Origin: Streptomyces griseocarneus
Lineage (GTDB): Bacteria > Actinomycetota > Actinomycetes > Streptomycetales > Streptomycetaceae
Assembly: GCA_003674045.1 (NCBI GenBank)
Contig: PENC01000006.1
Location: forward strand, 124,001 to 188,000
Direction: 5' to 3'
Length of the DNA: 64,000 bases
Part shown: piece by piece, positions 9,231-18,002 of the stretch
How positions within the stretch are numbered: position 1 is the first letter of the stretch
Layout: each line of letters opens with the position of its first letter
Translations under genes and position numbers: made by a program
The notes under the pieces: generated by a model
Seen by the model: only the letters and a program-made list of their open reading frames with translations
What the model was told of the DNA's origin: nothing
Databases searched by the model: none

Positions 9231-11699
9231 TCACCCCAACGCCCCCTCCACCCCCTTCGCCACTCGGGCCGCCTCCCCCTCCGGCAGTGGTTCCCCGTCC
9301 GCGCCCGTCACATAGAACGCGTCCACCACGTACGACCCCAACGTGCTCACATACGCGCTGCGCACCCATACCCCCGCGTCCTCCAGGGCCCGCCCGATGC
9401 GGTGCAGCAGCCCCGGTGCGTCCTGGGCGCGTACCTCCAGGACGGTCGCGTCGCGCGAGCCCGCGTCCGCCACCGTGACGCGTGGCGGTGCGTGCGCGCC
9501 GCCACGGCGCCGCCGTGCGTACGCGGCCTCCCGTTCCGCGAGGCGGCCGACGAGGTCGAGGGAGCCCTCCAGGGCACGCACCAGGTCGTTGCGCAGCCGC
9601 GCGGCCTCCGGCAGGGAGCCGTACTCCGCGGCCACCCGCCACCGCAGCAGCAGCACGCCGTCGACGGCCCGCAGGTCCGCTGCGCGGACGGTCAGCCGGT
9701 GCAGGGCGAGGACACCGGCGGTGGCGGGGAGCACCCCCGCCTGGTCGGGCACGGCGACGGTGAAGGTGGCGACGTGGCCGCCTTCGCCTTCCGGGCGTAT
9801 GCCGAGCAGGACCGGCACCGGTCCCCCGGTGCGCCGCGCCTCCGCCACCAGCCGCCGCTGCTCCTCGGTCAGCGGTTCCGGTTCCGTACGGGCCGCGACG
9901 CCGTCGCCCGCGAGGGCCGCCCCGGCGCGGCGGACCAGGTCGGCCACGAGGGAGGCGCGCCAAGTGGACCAGGCCGCCAGGCCCGTGGCGCGCGCGTCCG
10001 CCTCGGTGAGCGCGTGCAGCAGTTCCAGGGTTCCCGTGTCGGCGACGGCGTCCGTCACCGCGCGGACGGTCGCCGGGTCGCCGAGGTCGCGCCGGGTGGC
10101 CGTCTCGACGAGGAGCAGGTGATGGCGCACGAGCGTGGCGACCGTCTCGACGTCCACCGGCCCGAAGCCGAGCCGGGCGGTGATGTCGCGGGCGATGTCC
10201 TCCCCCGTCGTGGAATGGTCGCCCGGCAGACCTTTGCCGATGTCGTGCAGGAGGGCGGCGATGAGGAGCAGGTCGGGGCGGTGGACGCCGCGCGCGAGCG
10301 CGGCGGCCCGGACTGCGGTCTCGATGAGGTGGCGGTCGACGGTCCAGCGGTGCACGGGGTTGCGCTGTGGGCGGCAGCGGACGTGCTCCCACTCGGGCAG
10401 CAGCCGTGAGACGAGCCGCTCCGACTCCAGCGCCTCCCAGACCACGACCGTGGGCGGGCCCGCGCCGAGCAGGGTGATCAGGGCCTCGCGTGCCTCGGGC
10501 GGCCAGGGCACCGGCAGCGGGGCCGCGGTGGCGGCCAGCCGCCGGACCGCGTGCGGGGAGAGCGGCAGCCCGGCCTGCGCGGCGGCGGCAGCGGCGCGCA
10601 GCGGCAGCACGGGGTCGCGTTCGGGCCGCGCCGTGCGGGCGAGAACCGCTTCGCCGTCCTGCTCGACGACGCCTTCGGCCAGGGGCGTGCGCTCGGGCTC
10701 GACGAATCCTCCCCGGCCGCCGATGCCGCCGAGTATCCGGCGCAGCCGTGGCTTGCCGGAGCGGGCGCGCAGGACGCGGCCGACCTCGCGCCAGGTCACG
10801 TCGGCGGCGTAGGAGACGGTGCGGGCCGCCTCGTACACCTCGCGCAGCAGGGTGTCGGCGCCGGGGCGGCCGAGGGCGGTGGCGACCTGGTCCTGTTCCT
10901 GGAGGGCGAGCCGGTCGGTGGCCCGGCCGGTGGTCAGGTGCAGGGCGTCGCGGGTGTCGAGGAGCAGGGCGCGGGCGTTCTCCAGTCCCTCGCGGGGCGC
11001 GTCCGCGAGCCAGGAGGCGGCGACGGCGCGCAGGGCGGTGGCGTCCCGCAGCCCGCCGCGGGCCTCCTTGAGGTCGGGCTCCAGCAGGAACCGCAGCTCG
11101 CCCTGGCGCCTGGCCCGTTCCTCGCCCAGCTCGCGCAGTTCGGGGAGCCGGGCCGGGGCCTGGGCCCGCCAGTCCTCGTAGGCGGTCGTGCGGAGCTGCG
11201 CGGTGAGCTGTTCGTCGCCGCCGATGTGGCGGGCGTCGAGGAGGCCGAGGTGGACCTTGAGGTCACCGGCAGCGGTGCGGCGGGCCTCGGCCGGGGTGCG
11301 TACGGAGTGGTCGAGGGCGAGGCCCATGTCCCAGACGGGGTACCAGACGCGGTCGGCGACGGCGGCGACCTCGGCCGCGCTCGCCGAGCCGTCGTGCAGC
11401 AGCAGGACGTCAAGGTCGCTGCGCGGGGAGAGTTCACCGCGCCCGTAGCCGCCGACGGCCACGAGGGCCACGCCGCGTGTCTCGCCGAGCAGGGTGCCCA
11501 GCCACTGGTCGGTGAGCCGGGCGAGTGCGGCGCGGCGCGGCGGGCCGGTGCGCTTTCCCTGGTGCAGGAGGCGCAGCCGGGCCGCCGCGTAGCCGCGGGG
11601 CCCGGGTCCGTCCGGGCTGGTGGCGTTCTCCGTCAACTCGGGGCTCCCGGCCGGTGTGCTGGGTGGTACGGGTTCACAGGGCGTCCGGGCCGTGCTCAC
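9231..11699 (-). CDS. glnD: PII-protein nucleotidyltransferase GlnD
   Basis: Bifunctional enzyme that modifies and demodifies GlnK according to nitrogen status; in Streptomyces the modification is reported to be adenylylation rather than uridylylation. The 822 residues contain the nucleotidyltransferase core VAVGGYGRGELSPRSDLDVLLL (about 80-100), an HD hydrolase motif ALLHDIGKGLPGDHS (mid-protein), and two C-terminal ACT domains (ATFTVAVPDQAGVL and VLEVRAQDAPGLLHRIGRAL) that sense glutamine. The GTG at 11699 overlaps the end of glnK by 26 bp, consistent with translational coupling in an amtB-glnK-glnD operon. Confidence 0.95.
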   Translation of the reverse strand: MSTARTPCEPVPPSTPAGSPELTENATSPDGPGPRGYAAARLRLLHQGKRTGPPRRAALARLTDQWLGTLLGETRGVALVAVGGYGRGELSPRSDLDVLLLHDGSASAAEVAAVADRVWYPVWDMGLALDHSVRTPAEARRTAAGDLKVHLGLLDARHIGGDEQLTAQLRTTAYEDWRAQAPARLPELRELGEERARRQGELRFLLEPDLKEARGGLRDATALRAVAASWLADAPREGLENARALLLDTRDALHLTTGRATDRLALQEQDQVATALGRPGADTLLREVYEAARTVSYAADVTWREVGRVLRARSGKPRLRRILGGIGGRGGFVEPERTPLAEGVVEQDGEAVLARTARPERDPVLPLRAAAAAAQAGLPLSPHAVRRLAATAAPLPVPWPPEAREALITLLGAGPPTVVVWEALESERLVSRLLPEWEHVRCRPQRNPVHRWTVDRHLIETAVRAAALARGVHRPDLLLIAALLHDIGKGLPGDHSTTGEDIARDITARLGFGPVDVETVATLVRHHLLLVETATRRDLGDPATVRAVTDAVADTGTLELLHALTEADARATGLAAWSTWRASLVADLVRRAGAALAGDGVAARTEPEPLTEEQRRLVAEARRTGGPVPVLLGIRPEGEGGHVATFTVAVPDQAGVLPATAGVLALHRLTVRAADLRAVDGVLLLRWRVAAEYGSLPEAARLRNDLVRALEGSLDLVGRLAEREAAYARRRRGGAHAPPRVTVADAGSRDATVLEVRAQDAPGLLHRIGRALEDAGVWVRSAYVSTLGSYVVDAFYVTGADGEPLPEGEAARVAKGVEGALG

Positions 11700-12021
11700 C
11701 GGTCCGTACGCGGACGACGTCCTCGACGGGGACGACCCAGACCTTGCCGTCGCCGATCCGGCCTGCTTCGCCGGAGCGCGCGGCCTTCACGATGACGTCG
11801 AGCAGGTCGTCGGCGTCGCCGTCCTCGGCGAGGATCTCTATGCGGATCTTGGGGACGAGGTCGACGGTGTACTCGGCGCCGCGGTAGACCTCGGTGTGGC
11901 CGGCCTGGCGGCCGGAGCCGCTGGCCTCGCTGACGGTCATGCCGCGTACGCCGAAGGCGCGGAGGGCTGCCTTGATCTCGTCGAGCATGTGGGGCTTGAC
12001 GACGGCGGTGATGAGCTTCAT
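11674..12021 (-). CDS. glnK: Nitrogen regulatory protein PII (GlnK)
   Basis: Trimeric signal protein that binds ATP/ADP and 2-oxoglutarate and plugs AmtB. The 115 residues start MKLITAVVKPHMLDEIKAAL. The T-loop shows EVYRGAEYTVDLVPK, with Tyr51, the residue that GlnD modifies, in place. The C-loop GRIGDGKVWVVPVEDVVRVRTGE is intact. The ATG overlaps the amtB stop in the sequence ATGA, and the 3' end overlaps glnD, so all three are one transcriptional and translational unit. Confidence 0.98.
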   Translation of the reverse strand: MKLITAVVKPHMLDEIKAALRAFGVRGMTVSEASGSGRQAGHTEVYRGAEYTVDLVPKIRIEILAEDGDADDLLDVIVKAARSGEAGRIGDGKVWVVPVEDVVRVRTGEHGPDAL

Positions 12022-13331
12022 GCGTCCACCTTCTTGTGCGGTGCCGTGCCGTTGCCGGGCTCCGCGCCGGGTTCGGCGCGCCCGAGGGCGGGGGTGTGGG
12101 CCACGGTACGGGTGGCCGTCGAGCCGCCGCCGACCCCGCTGAGGTCGTAGGCGGTCTCGGCGTGGAACGCCTGGTCGATGCCGCCGAGTTCGTCGTCCTC
12201 GGAGGCGCGGAAGCCGATCACTGCCTCGACCGCCTTGGCGAGGAGCCAGGAGACGGTGAAGGAGTAGGCCAGCACGGCGAAGGCACCGACGGCCTGCCGT
12301 CCGAGCTGGGTGGCGCCGCCGACGCCGCCGGTGGCGAGGAGGCCGACGAGCAGGGTGCCGATGATGCCGCCGACGAGGTGGACGCCGACCACGTCGAGCG
12401 AGTCGTCGAAGCCGAACCGGAACTTGAGGGCGACCGCCCAGGAGCAGACACCGCCCGCGACGACGCCGATGAGGAGGGCGCCGAAGGCGTTGACGGCGGC
12501 GCCCGAGGGGGTGATGGCGACGAGGCCCGCGACGGCGCCGGAGGCTGCGCCGAGGGTGGTGAACGCGCCGTGCCTGACACGCTCGTAGGCGAGCCAGCCG
12601 ATCATGGCGGCGCCGGTGGCCACCTGGGTGTTGAGAGCCATGTTGGCCGCGGTGCCGTTGGCGGCGAGCGCGGAGCCCGCGTTGAAGCCGAACCAGCCGA
12701 ACCACAGCAGTCCCGCGCCGAGCATCACCAGCGGCAGGCTGTGCGGGCGCATGGGGTCCTTCGCGAAGCCGATGCGCTTGCCGACGACGAGGACGGCGGC
12801 GAGGGCGCCGATGCCCGCGTTGATGTGCACGGCGGTGCCGCCCGCGAAGTCGATCACCTTGAGCCGGGCGAGCCAGCCGTCGGGCTGCCAGACCCAGTGG
12901 GCCACGGGGAAGTAGACGACGGTCACCCAGAGGGTGATGAAGAGGGCCCAGGCGCTGAACTTGACGCGGTCGGCGAGGGCGCCGCTCATCAGGGCCGGGG
13001 TGATGACGGCGAACATCATCTGGAAGAGCGCGAAGGCGAAGACGGGGATGCCTTCCTTGCCTCCGGTGAGGGTCTCCGGGCCGATGCCCTTGAGGCCGAT
13101 GTGGTCGAAGTTGCCGAGCAGTCCGGCGCCGAGGTCGTCACCGAAGGCGAGGGAGTAGCCGTAGAGCACCCACAGCACGGTGACGATGCCGAGCGAGACG
13201 AACGACATCATCAGCATGTTGAGCGCGCTCTTGACCCGCACCATGCCGCCGTAGAAGAAGGCCAGGCCGGGGGTCATCAGCATCACCAGCGCGGCACTGA
13301 TCAATACGAATGCGGTGTCTGCGCCATTCAC
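12018..13331 (-). CDS. amtB: Ammonium transporter
   Basis: Integral membrane ammonium channel/transporter of 437 residues with about 11 hydrophobic segments. The start is MNGADTAFVLISAALVMLMT at a GTG preceded by GAGGAG. The conserved pore histidines are visible in FAGGTAVHINAGIGAL and GVHLVGGIIGTLL, with the family motif MTPGLAFFYGGMV near the N-terminus. The C-terminal cytoplasmic tail (about 40 residues) would contact GlnK. A GlnR-type box lies about 90-130 bp upstream, so nitrogen-limited induction is expected. Confidence 0.98.
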   Translation of the reverse strand: MNGADTAFVLISAALVMLMTPGLAFFYGGMVRVKSALNMLMMSFVSLGIVTVLWVLYGYSLAFGDDLGAGLLGNFDHIGLKGIGPETLTGGKEGIPVFAFALFQMMFAVITPALMSGALADRVKFSAWALFITLWVTVVYFPVAHWVWQPDGWLARLKVIDFAGGTAVHINAGIGALAAVLVVGKRIGFAKDPMRPHSLPLVMLGAGLLWFGWFGFNAGSALAANGTAANMALNTQVATGAAMIGWLAYERVRHGAFTTLGAASGAVAGLVAITPSGAAVNAFGALLIGVVAGGVCSWAVALKFRFGFDDSLDVVGVHLVGGIIGTLLVGLLATGGVGGATQLGRQAVGAFAVLAYSFTVSWLLAKAVEAVIGFRASEDDELGGIDQAFHAETAYDLSGVGGGSTATRTVAHTPALGRAEPGAEPGNGTAPHKKVDA

Positions 13332-13691
13332 GATCGACGTCTCCTCGAAAGCGGCGGCCCGTGCGGACGATGCGGGTGGACATCAGGGGCCGGGTTTCGC
13401 CAAGAGGTTGTCGTAGCGCGGTTTCCGTCAGTGCGGCCGGTTGTTTCACCGGGGTGACGATGGCGTCCTGGGTGTTACGCCCCGATGAACTGCCGTGTTC
13501 GCCCTGTGGCGGTTCGTTACGCCGTGGCAATCGTGCGGTGAATCGCGGGGTGCTGCTCGGACCGGCCGCGGCGACCGCCCGGTGTGACCTGGCGTGGGGG
13601 AGCCGAGTCGGGCTGTACGGGAGGGCCGCCGCGGCCGGGGCGTGGGGTTGTGGGGGGCTTCCTGGAGGTGCGGGGGGACCGTGTGCAGGGG
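13332..13691. other. amtB upstream region and nsdA 3' flank, no gene seen
   Basis: This 360-bp stretch between the amtB start and the nsdA stop holds the GlnR-like site (13421-13458) and the presumed amtB promoter. The part nearest nsdA is GC-rich without a clear hairpin. Open frames here continue out of nsdA in a shadow frame and are not supported. Confidence 0.6.
13421..13458 (-). promoter_or_regulatory. GlnR-type operator upstream of amtB
   Basis: On the minus strand the site reads GTCAC, 6 bases, GAAAC, 6 bases, CCGCA, 6 bases, GAAAC. The Streptomyces GlnR consensus is two GTNAC-n6-GAAAC half-units with 6-bp spacing. Three of the four elements match fully and one is degenerate. GlnR is known to activate the amtB-glnK-glnD operon under nitrogen limitation, so position and sequence agree. 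Confidence 0.85.
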
Positions 13692-15218
13692 TCAGACCGC
13701 CTGCACGGCTTCGGCCGATTCCGGCAGGTGGATGCCGAGTTGCTCGGTGAGGGCGACGACCTCCTGCACCTGGCCGAAGTCACGGACGGCGGTGCCGACG
13801 GTCTTGCGCAGGCGGTTGTTCACCCGCTCCGAGCGCACCTGCTTGGCGATCTTCAGCGCCTTGCCCGCCATGACGCTGGCCTGCTCGGGCTCGCGCTGCA
13901 TCAGATGCACGGTGGCCATGCCGATCAGGTTGAGTGCATACGAACGGTGGTGGTCGCCGTCCTGCTCGAAGAGATCGACGGCCTGCTGCATCTTGGGCCG
14001 GGCGAGCTCGGCGTAGGTGGGGCTGCGGCCCGCGACATAGGCGAGATCGCGGTAGGAGTGGGCGTTCTCGGCGTTGAGCTCGGCCTCGGAGAAGAAGCGG
14101 ATCCAGTCGGGGTCGTCGTCGCCGGGGCCGCAGTCGGCGAAGCAGTCCTCCGCCATGCCCACCGCGCGCTTGCACTTGGCGGGCTGGCCCAGGTTGGCAT
14201 ACGCGCGGGCCTCCACCGCGTAGAGCATGGCCTGGGTGCGGGGGGTGGCCGTCTCGCGCGAGCCGTACTGCCCGAGGTGGATGAGCTCCAGGGCGTCGTC
14301 CGGCCGGTCGAGGTGGATCATCTGGCGGCCCATGCTGGAGAGGATGTACGACCCCAGGGGGCGGTCGCCGGCCTCCTTCGCGGCGTGCAGGGCCAGCACG
14401 AAATACTTCTGGGCGGTGGGGTGCAGGCCGATGTCGTAGCTCATCCAGCCCGCGAGCTGGGCCAGTTCGGCGGCGGCCCTGAAGAGGCGCTTGGCGGTGG
14501 CCTCCGGCTGGGGCTCCTGGAGCAGGTCGGTGACCTCGTGGAGCTGCCCGACCACGGCCTTCCTGCGGAGCCCGCCGCCGCACTGGGCGTCCCACTGGCG
14601 GAACATCACCGTCGTGGACTCCAGCAGGTCGAGCTCCGGCCCGGAGAGGCGGGACGCGCGCGGGGAGCGGTCCTGCGCGCCGATGGCGTGGCTGTCGCGG
14701 CCGATGGGGCCGGGGGCCAGCCAGCGCTGCATGGGCTCGATCAGCGCCGGGCCCGCCGAGAGGGCGAGCGAGGCGCCGAGGAAGCCACGGCGGGCCAGCA
14801 TCAGGTCGCTGCGGGAGAACTCGCTGATCAGCTCGACGGTCTGCGGACCCGCCCAGGGCAGGTCGACACCGGCGACGGACGGGGACTGGTGCGCGGCGCG
14901 CAGGCCGAGGTCCTCGATGCCGACGACACAGCCGAAGCGCTCCGAGAACAGCTCGGAGAGGATCTTGGGAATGGGCTCGCGCGGCTGCTCGCCGTCGAGC
15001 CAGCGGCGCACGCGTGAGGTGTCGGTGCTGATGTGGTGCGCGCCCAACTGCCGTGCCCTGCGGTTGACCTGCCGGGCCAGCTCGCCCTTGGACCAGCCGC
15101 TGCGCAGGAACCAGGAGCCCAGTTGCTCGTTCGGGCGCTTGTCGACCCGGTCGGGCCGCTCAGCCTTCTCGGCACCTTCGACGCCGCTGCCGTCCACCTG
15201 GAAGCCCCCATCCCGCAC
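13692..15218 (-). CDS. nsdA: NsdA, negative regulator of differentiation
   Basis: Cytoplasmic regulator described in Streptomyces coelicolor as repressing sporulation and antibiotic production. The 508 residues have an N-terminal region with SGWSKGELARQVNRRARQLGAHHISTDTSRVRRWLDGEQP, which looks like a helix-turn-helix (about 40-80), a hydrophobic segment LMLARRGFLGASLALSAGP (about 140-160), then TPR-like helical repeats to the C-terminus. The position between amtB and ftsY is the same as in S. coelicolor. The GTG at 15218 has GGAA upstream; an internal start would only remove the variable first 20-25 residues. The molecular target is not known. Confidence 0.88.
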   Translation of the reverse strand: MRDGGFQVDGSGVEGAEKAERPDRVDKRPNEQLGSWFLRSGWSKGELARQVNRRARQLGAHHISTDTSRVRRWLDGEQPREPIPKILSELFSERFGCVVGIEDLGLRAAHQSPSVAGVDLPWAGPQTVELISEFSRSDLMLARRGFLGASLALSAGPALIEPMQRWLAPGPIGRDSHAIGAQDRSPRASRLSGPELDLLESTTVMFRQWDAQCGGGLRRKAVVGQLHEVTDLLQEPQPEATAKRLFRAAAELAQLAGWMSYDIGLHPTAQKYFVLALHAAKEAGDRPLGSYILSSMGRQMIHLDRPDDALELIHLGQYGSRETATPRTQAMLYAVEARAYANLGQPAKCKRAVGMAEDCFADCGPGDDDPDWIRFFSEAELNAENAHSYRDLAYVAGRSPTYAELARPKMQQAVDLFEQDGDHHRSYALNLIGMATVHLMQREPEQASVMAGKALKIAKQVRSERVNNRLRKTVGTAVRDFGQVQEVVALTEQLGIHLPESAEAVQAV

Positions 15219-15697
15219 TTCTGTTCCGTGCGTGAACCACGAATGGCCTGCCGCCCGTTTGCGGCCGCCGCTGTTCCGAACGATGCTCCACCCCGGCCGG
15301 GAACGGCATGGCGGCGCCGAACTGGCGACGACATGACGCGTACGGCCGACCGGCGATACGGGCTGTGCCTCCGACCGCGTCCGTGGCGTCCGCGTCGGCG
15401 GTGCATCTCCGAAGTCCGTGCACCGAAAGTAATCCTACGATCACCGATCACGCGAGGGCAGTCCAGTAAACGCCACCATTCGCCACCCCAAGGAATGAAC
15501 TCAACCGCACCTCTACGCGATTGACTTGACACATACCGATCAGAGGCGGGTCGGACCGGTGCGCACCACAGCGCGCGCTGGGAAACGCGCTCCCGATCGC
15601 ACACCGCCACGCCGTCGCATGGAGGGATTCGGCGACCGTACGTGTTCGAGACACTCCGAGTCGTAACCATCGGCGAGCACGACCCGTTGGAGGGGGC
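15219..15697. other. Divergent promoter region between nsdA and the Prim-Pol gene
   Basis: This 479-bp region separates divergently transcribed genes and is less GC-rich in its middle (about 15430-15560). Minus-strand TAGGAT near 15430 could be a -10 element for nsdA. On the plus strand TTGACTTGACA near 15521 resembles a -35 but lacks a partner at good spacing. No convincing gene is seen. Confidence 0.45.
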
Positions 15698-16369
15698 ATG
15701 GGCTTCACTATCGGCGGCATCCGGGACCTGCGCTCGGGCTCTCGGCGCCGCGGACGCGCGTCCGAACACGTGACGACGGTGGCCGAGTACACCGGTCTGT
15801 GGGGATGGGACGTCGTCCCGGGCGCGCGCGCCTCGCGCAGCGGGCGGGTGCAGTGCTCCTGCGGCCTCGCCGGCTGCCCCGCTCCCGGCGCCCACCCCCT
15901 CTCCTTCGCACCGCCCGTCCCGGCGGGTGCCACGCTGGACGCCGCCGCGGCCGCGTGGGCCGAGGTGCCGGGTGCCGCCGTGCTGCTGCCCGTGGGCCGC
16001 TCGTTCGACGTCCTGGAGGTGGCGGAGACGGCCGGCCGCCACGCCCTCGCCCGGCTGGAGCGGATGGGGCTGCCGCTCGGCCCTGTGGCACTCACCCCGC
16101 ACGGGCGGGCGCTCTTCTTCGTGGCGCCCGGCGCCGCCGCCGAGCTGCCGCAGCTCCTCTACCGCATGGGCTGGGACGACGCCCGGCTCGACCTGCGCTG
16201 TCTCGGCCCGGGCGACCACATCACGGCCCCGCCCTCCGACCTCGCGGGCCTCGGCCCGATGCGCTGGCTGCGCCCCCCGACCCTGGACACGGCGGGCAGG
16301 CCGCCGCAGGCGCGGCTGCTGCTGGGCACGCTGGCGTACGTCTGCCACCGCGCGCCGGCCGACAGCTGA
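15698..16369 (+). CDS. Bifunctional primase/polymerase (Prim-Pol) N-terminal domain-like protein
   Basis: A 223-residue protein resembling stand-alone Prim-Pol-like proteins found across Streptomyces. It has a Cys motif CSCGLAGCPAPGAHPLS (about residues 52-68), then AAAAWAEVPGAAVLLPVGRSFDVLEV and a GDHITAPPSDLAG segment, which match the N-terminal half of plasmid- and phage-type primase-polymerases. No helicase part is present. Whether it has polymerase activity cannot be told; the canonical acidic metal-binding pair is not obvious. The start ATG follows GGAGGGGGC. It is divergent from nsdA and converges on ftsY with a strong shared terminator. Confidence 0.7.
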   Translation: MGFTIGGIRDLRSGSRRRGRASEHVTTVAEYTGLWGWDVVPGARASRSGRVQCSCGLAGCPAPGAHPLSFAPPVPAGATLDAAAAAWAEVPGAAVLLPVGRSFDVLEVAETAGRHALARLERMGLPLGPVALTPHGRALFFVAPGAAAELPQLLYRMGWDDARLDLRCLGPGDHITAPPSDLAGLGPMRWLRPPTLDTAGRPPQARLLLGTLAYVCHRAPADS

Positions 16370-16427
16370 CCGCGCCCCGCGCACACCCCCGTCGCGGTCG
16401 GAACGGCCCCGGGAAAGACATCGAAAA

Positions 16428-16468
16428 CGTCGGGGCCCCGCGGTCACCATGACCGCGGGGCCCCGACG
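16428..16468. terminator. Bidirectional terminator between Prim-Pol gene and ftsY
   Basis: An 18-bp perfect stem (16428-16445 with 16451-16468) and a 5-base loop lie between two converging stop codons, only 15 bp from the ftsY stop. Confidence 0.88.
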
Positions 16469-16483
16469 CGTGCTGCGGAACGC

Positions 16484-17734
16484 TCAGTCGCCGATGAGGG
16501 CGTCCACGAAGGCCGCGGGCTCGAAGGGGGCGAGGTCGTCCGCACCCTCACCGAGGCCCACCAGCTTCACCGGCACGCCCAGCTCACGCTGGACCGCGAT
16601 GACGATGCCGCCCTTGGCGGTGCCGTCGAGCTTGGTGAGGACGATGCCCGTGATGTCCACGACCTCGGCGAACACGCGGGCCTGGACCAGGCCGTTCTGA
16701 CCGGTGGTGGCGTCCAGGACGAGCAGGACCTCGTCGACCGAGCCGTGCTTCTCCACGACGCGCTTGACCTTGCCGAGCTCGTCCATGAGCCCGGTCTTGG
16801 TGTGCAGTCGGCCTGCGGTGTCGACGAGGACGACGTCCGCGTTCTCGGCGATGCCCTCCTTGACGGCGTCGAAGGCGATCGACGCGGGGTCGCCGCCCTC
16901 GGGGCCTCGGACCGTACGGGCACCGACGCGCTCGCCCCAGGTCTGGAGCTGGTCGGCGGCGGCGGCACGGAAGGTGTCGGCCGCGCCCAGGACCACGGAC
17001 TTGCCGTCCGCGACGAGCACACGGGCGAGCTTGCCGGTGGTGGTCGTCTTGCCGACGCCGTTCACGCCGACGACCAGCACGACGCCGGGCTTCTCCTCGC
17101 CGTTCGTGCCCACGCCGGGCTCGGTGTGGACGCTGCGGTCGGTGTCGGCGCCGATGAGGGCGATGAGCTCCTCGCGGAGCAGGCCGCGCAGCTCCTCGGG
17201 CGTGCGCGTACCGAGCACCTTGACCCGCTCGCGCAGGCGCTCCACGAGCTCCTGGGTCGGGGCGACACCGACGTCGGCGGTGAGCAGGGTGTCCTCGATC
17301 TCCTCCCAGGTGTCCTCGTCCAGGTGCTCCCGGGAGAGCAGGGTCAGCAGACCCTTGCCCAGGGAGTTCTGCGAGCGGGAGAGCCGCGAGCGCAGCCGGA
17401 CGAGCCGGCCCGCGGTGGGCTCGGGAACCTCGACCTCGGGCTCGGCGGGGGCCTCGGGCTCCGCCGGGGCCTCCGGCTCGGCGACGGGCGCCTCGGCGGC
17501 CGGGGCTTCGGCCTCGGCCTCGGGCAGGCCGACTTCTTCGACGGTCCGGCGCGGCTCCGGACGCGGCGCCTCCGCCTCCTCACCGACGTGCGGCTCGGCG
17601 GGCGGCGCGGTGACGGAGGGGCTGCTCGGCGGGGCCGGGGGCAGCTGCTTCTTCTTACGGCTGCTGACGACGAGCCCGCTGATCGCGCCCAGCGCGACCA
17701 CGGCGATGACTACGGCAAGGATGACGATTTCCAT
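16484..17734 (-). CDS. ftsY: Signal recognition particle receptor FtsY
   Basis: SRP receptor GTPase that docks Ffh-ribosome complexes at the membrane. The 416 residues begin with a membrane segment MEIVILAVVIAVVALGAISG, unusual for E. coli FtsY but typical of actinobacteria. An acidic Pro/Ala/Glu-rich linker follows (about 30-115, EAEAPAAEAPVAEPEAPAEP). The NG domain has the P-loop GVNGVGKTTTTGKLA, DTFRAAAADQL, DTAGRLHTKTG and TKLDGTAKGG. The ATG at 17734 is the only start giving the N-terminal anchor. Confidence 0.98.
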   Translation of the reverse strand: MEIVILAVVIAVVALGAISGLVVSSRKKKQLPPAPPSSPSVTAPPAEPHVGEEAEAPRPEPRRTVEEVGLPEAEAEAPAAEAPVAEPEAPAEPEAPAEPEVEVPEPTAGRLVRLRSRLSRSQNSLGKGLLTLLSREHLDEDTWEEIEDTLLTADVGVAPTQELVERLRERVKVLGTRTPEELRGLLREELIALIGADTDRSVHTEPGVGTNGEEKPGVVLVVGVNGVGKTTTTGKLARVLVADGKSVVLGAADTFRAAAADQLQTWGERVGARTVRGPEGGDPASIAFDAVKEGIAENADVVLVDTAGRLHTKTGLMDELGKVKRVVEKHGSVDEVLLVLDATTGQNGLVQARVFAEVVDITGIVLTKLDGTAKGGIVIAVQRELGVPVKLVGLGEGADDLAPFEPAAFVDALIGD

Positions 17735-18002
17735 AACGCACCCAGTATCGGACACATGGCCGCGGTGGCGCGGCCCCGCTGCGCAAGCCCCGCAGCACAA
17801 GCACGGGCAAGCCGCGAACGGGCCACGAACGGGCTGTGGATTCGTACAAATCAACAAGGACCAAAGCCACTATCTGGCCAAAGTTGGAGCAAAGTACGAT
17901 GGCGTGGTCCTATGCGACGCGCGTAGAGTCCGCAGCGTCTCTTTTTGCCCCGGCTTTGTTGCCGTGGCCGTCGCCCCGCTTCACCCGCACGGAGCCCCCC
18001 AC

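Noticed and set aside
16704..18002. Upstream extension of the NCS1 permease frame
   Set aside because: Antisense to ftsY; the permease family begins at the ATG at 18003.
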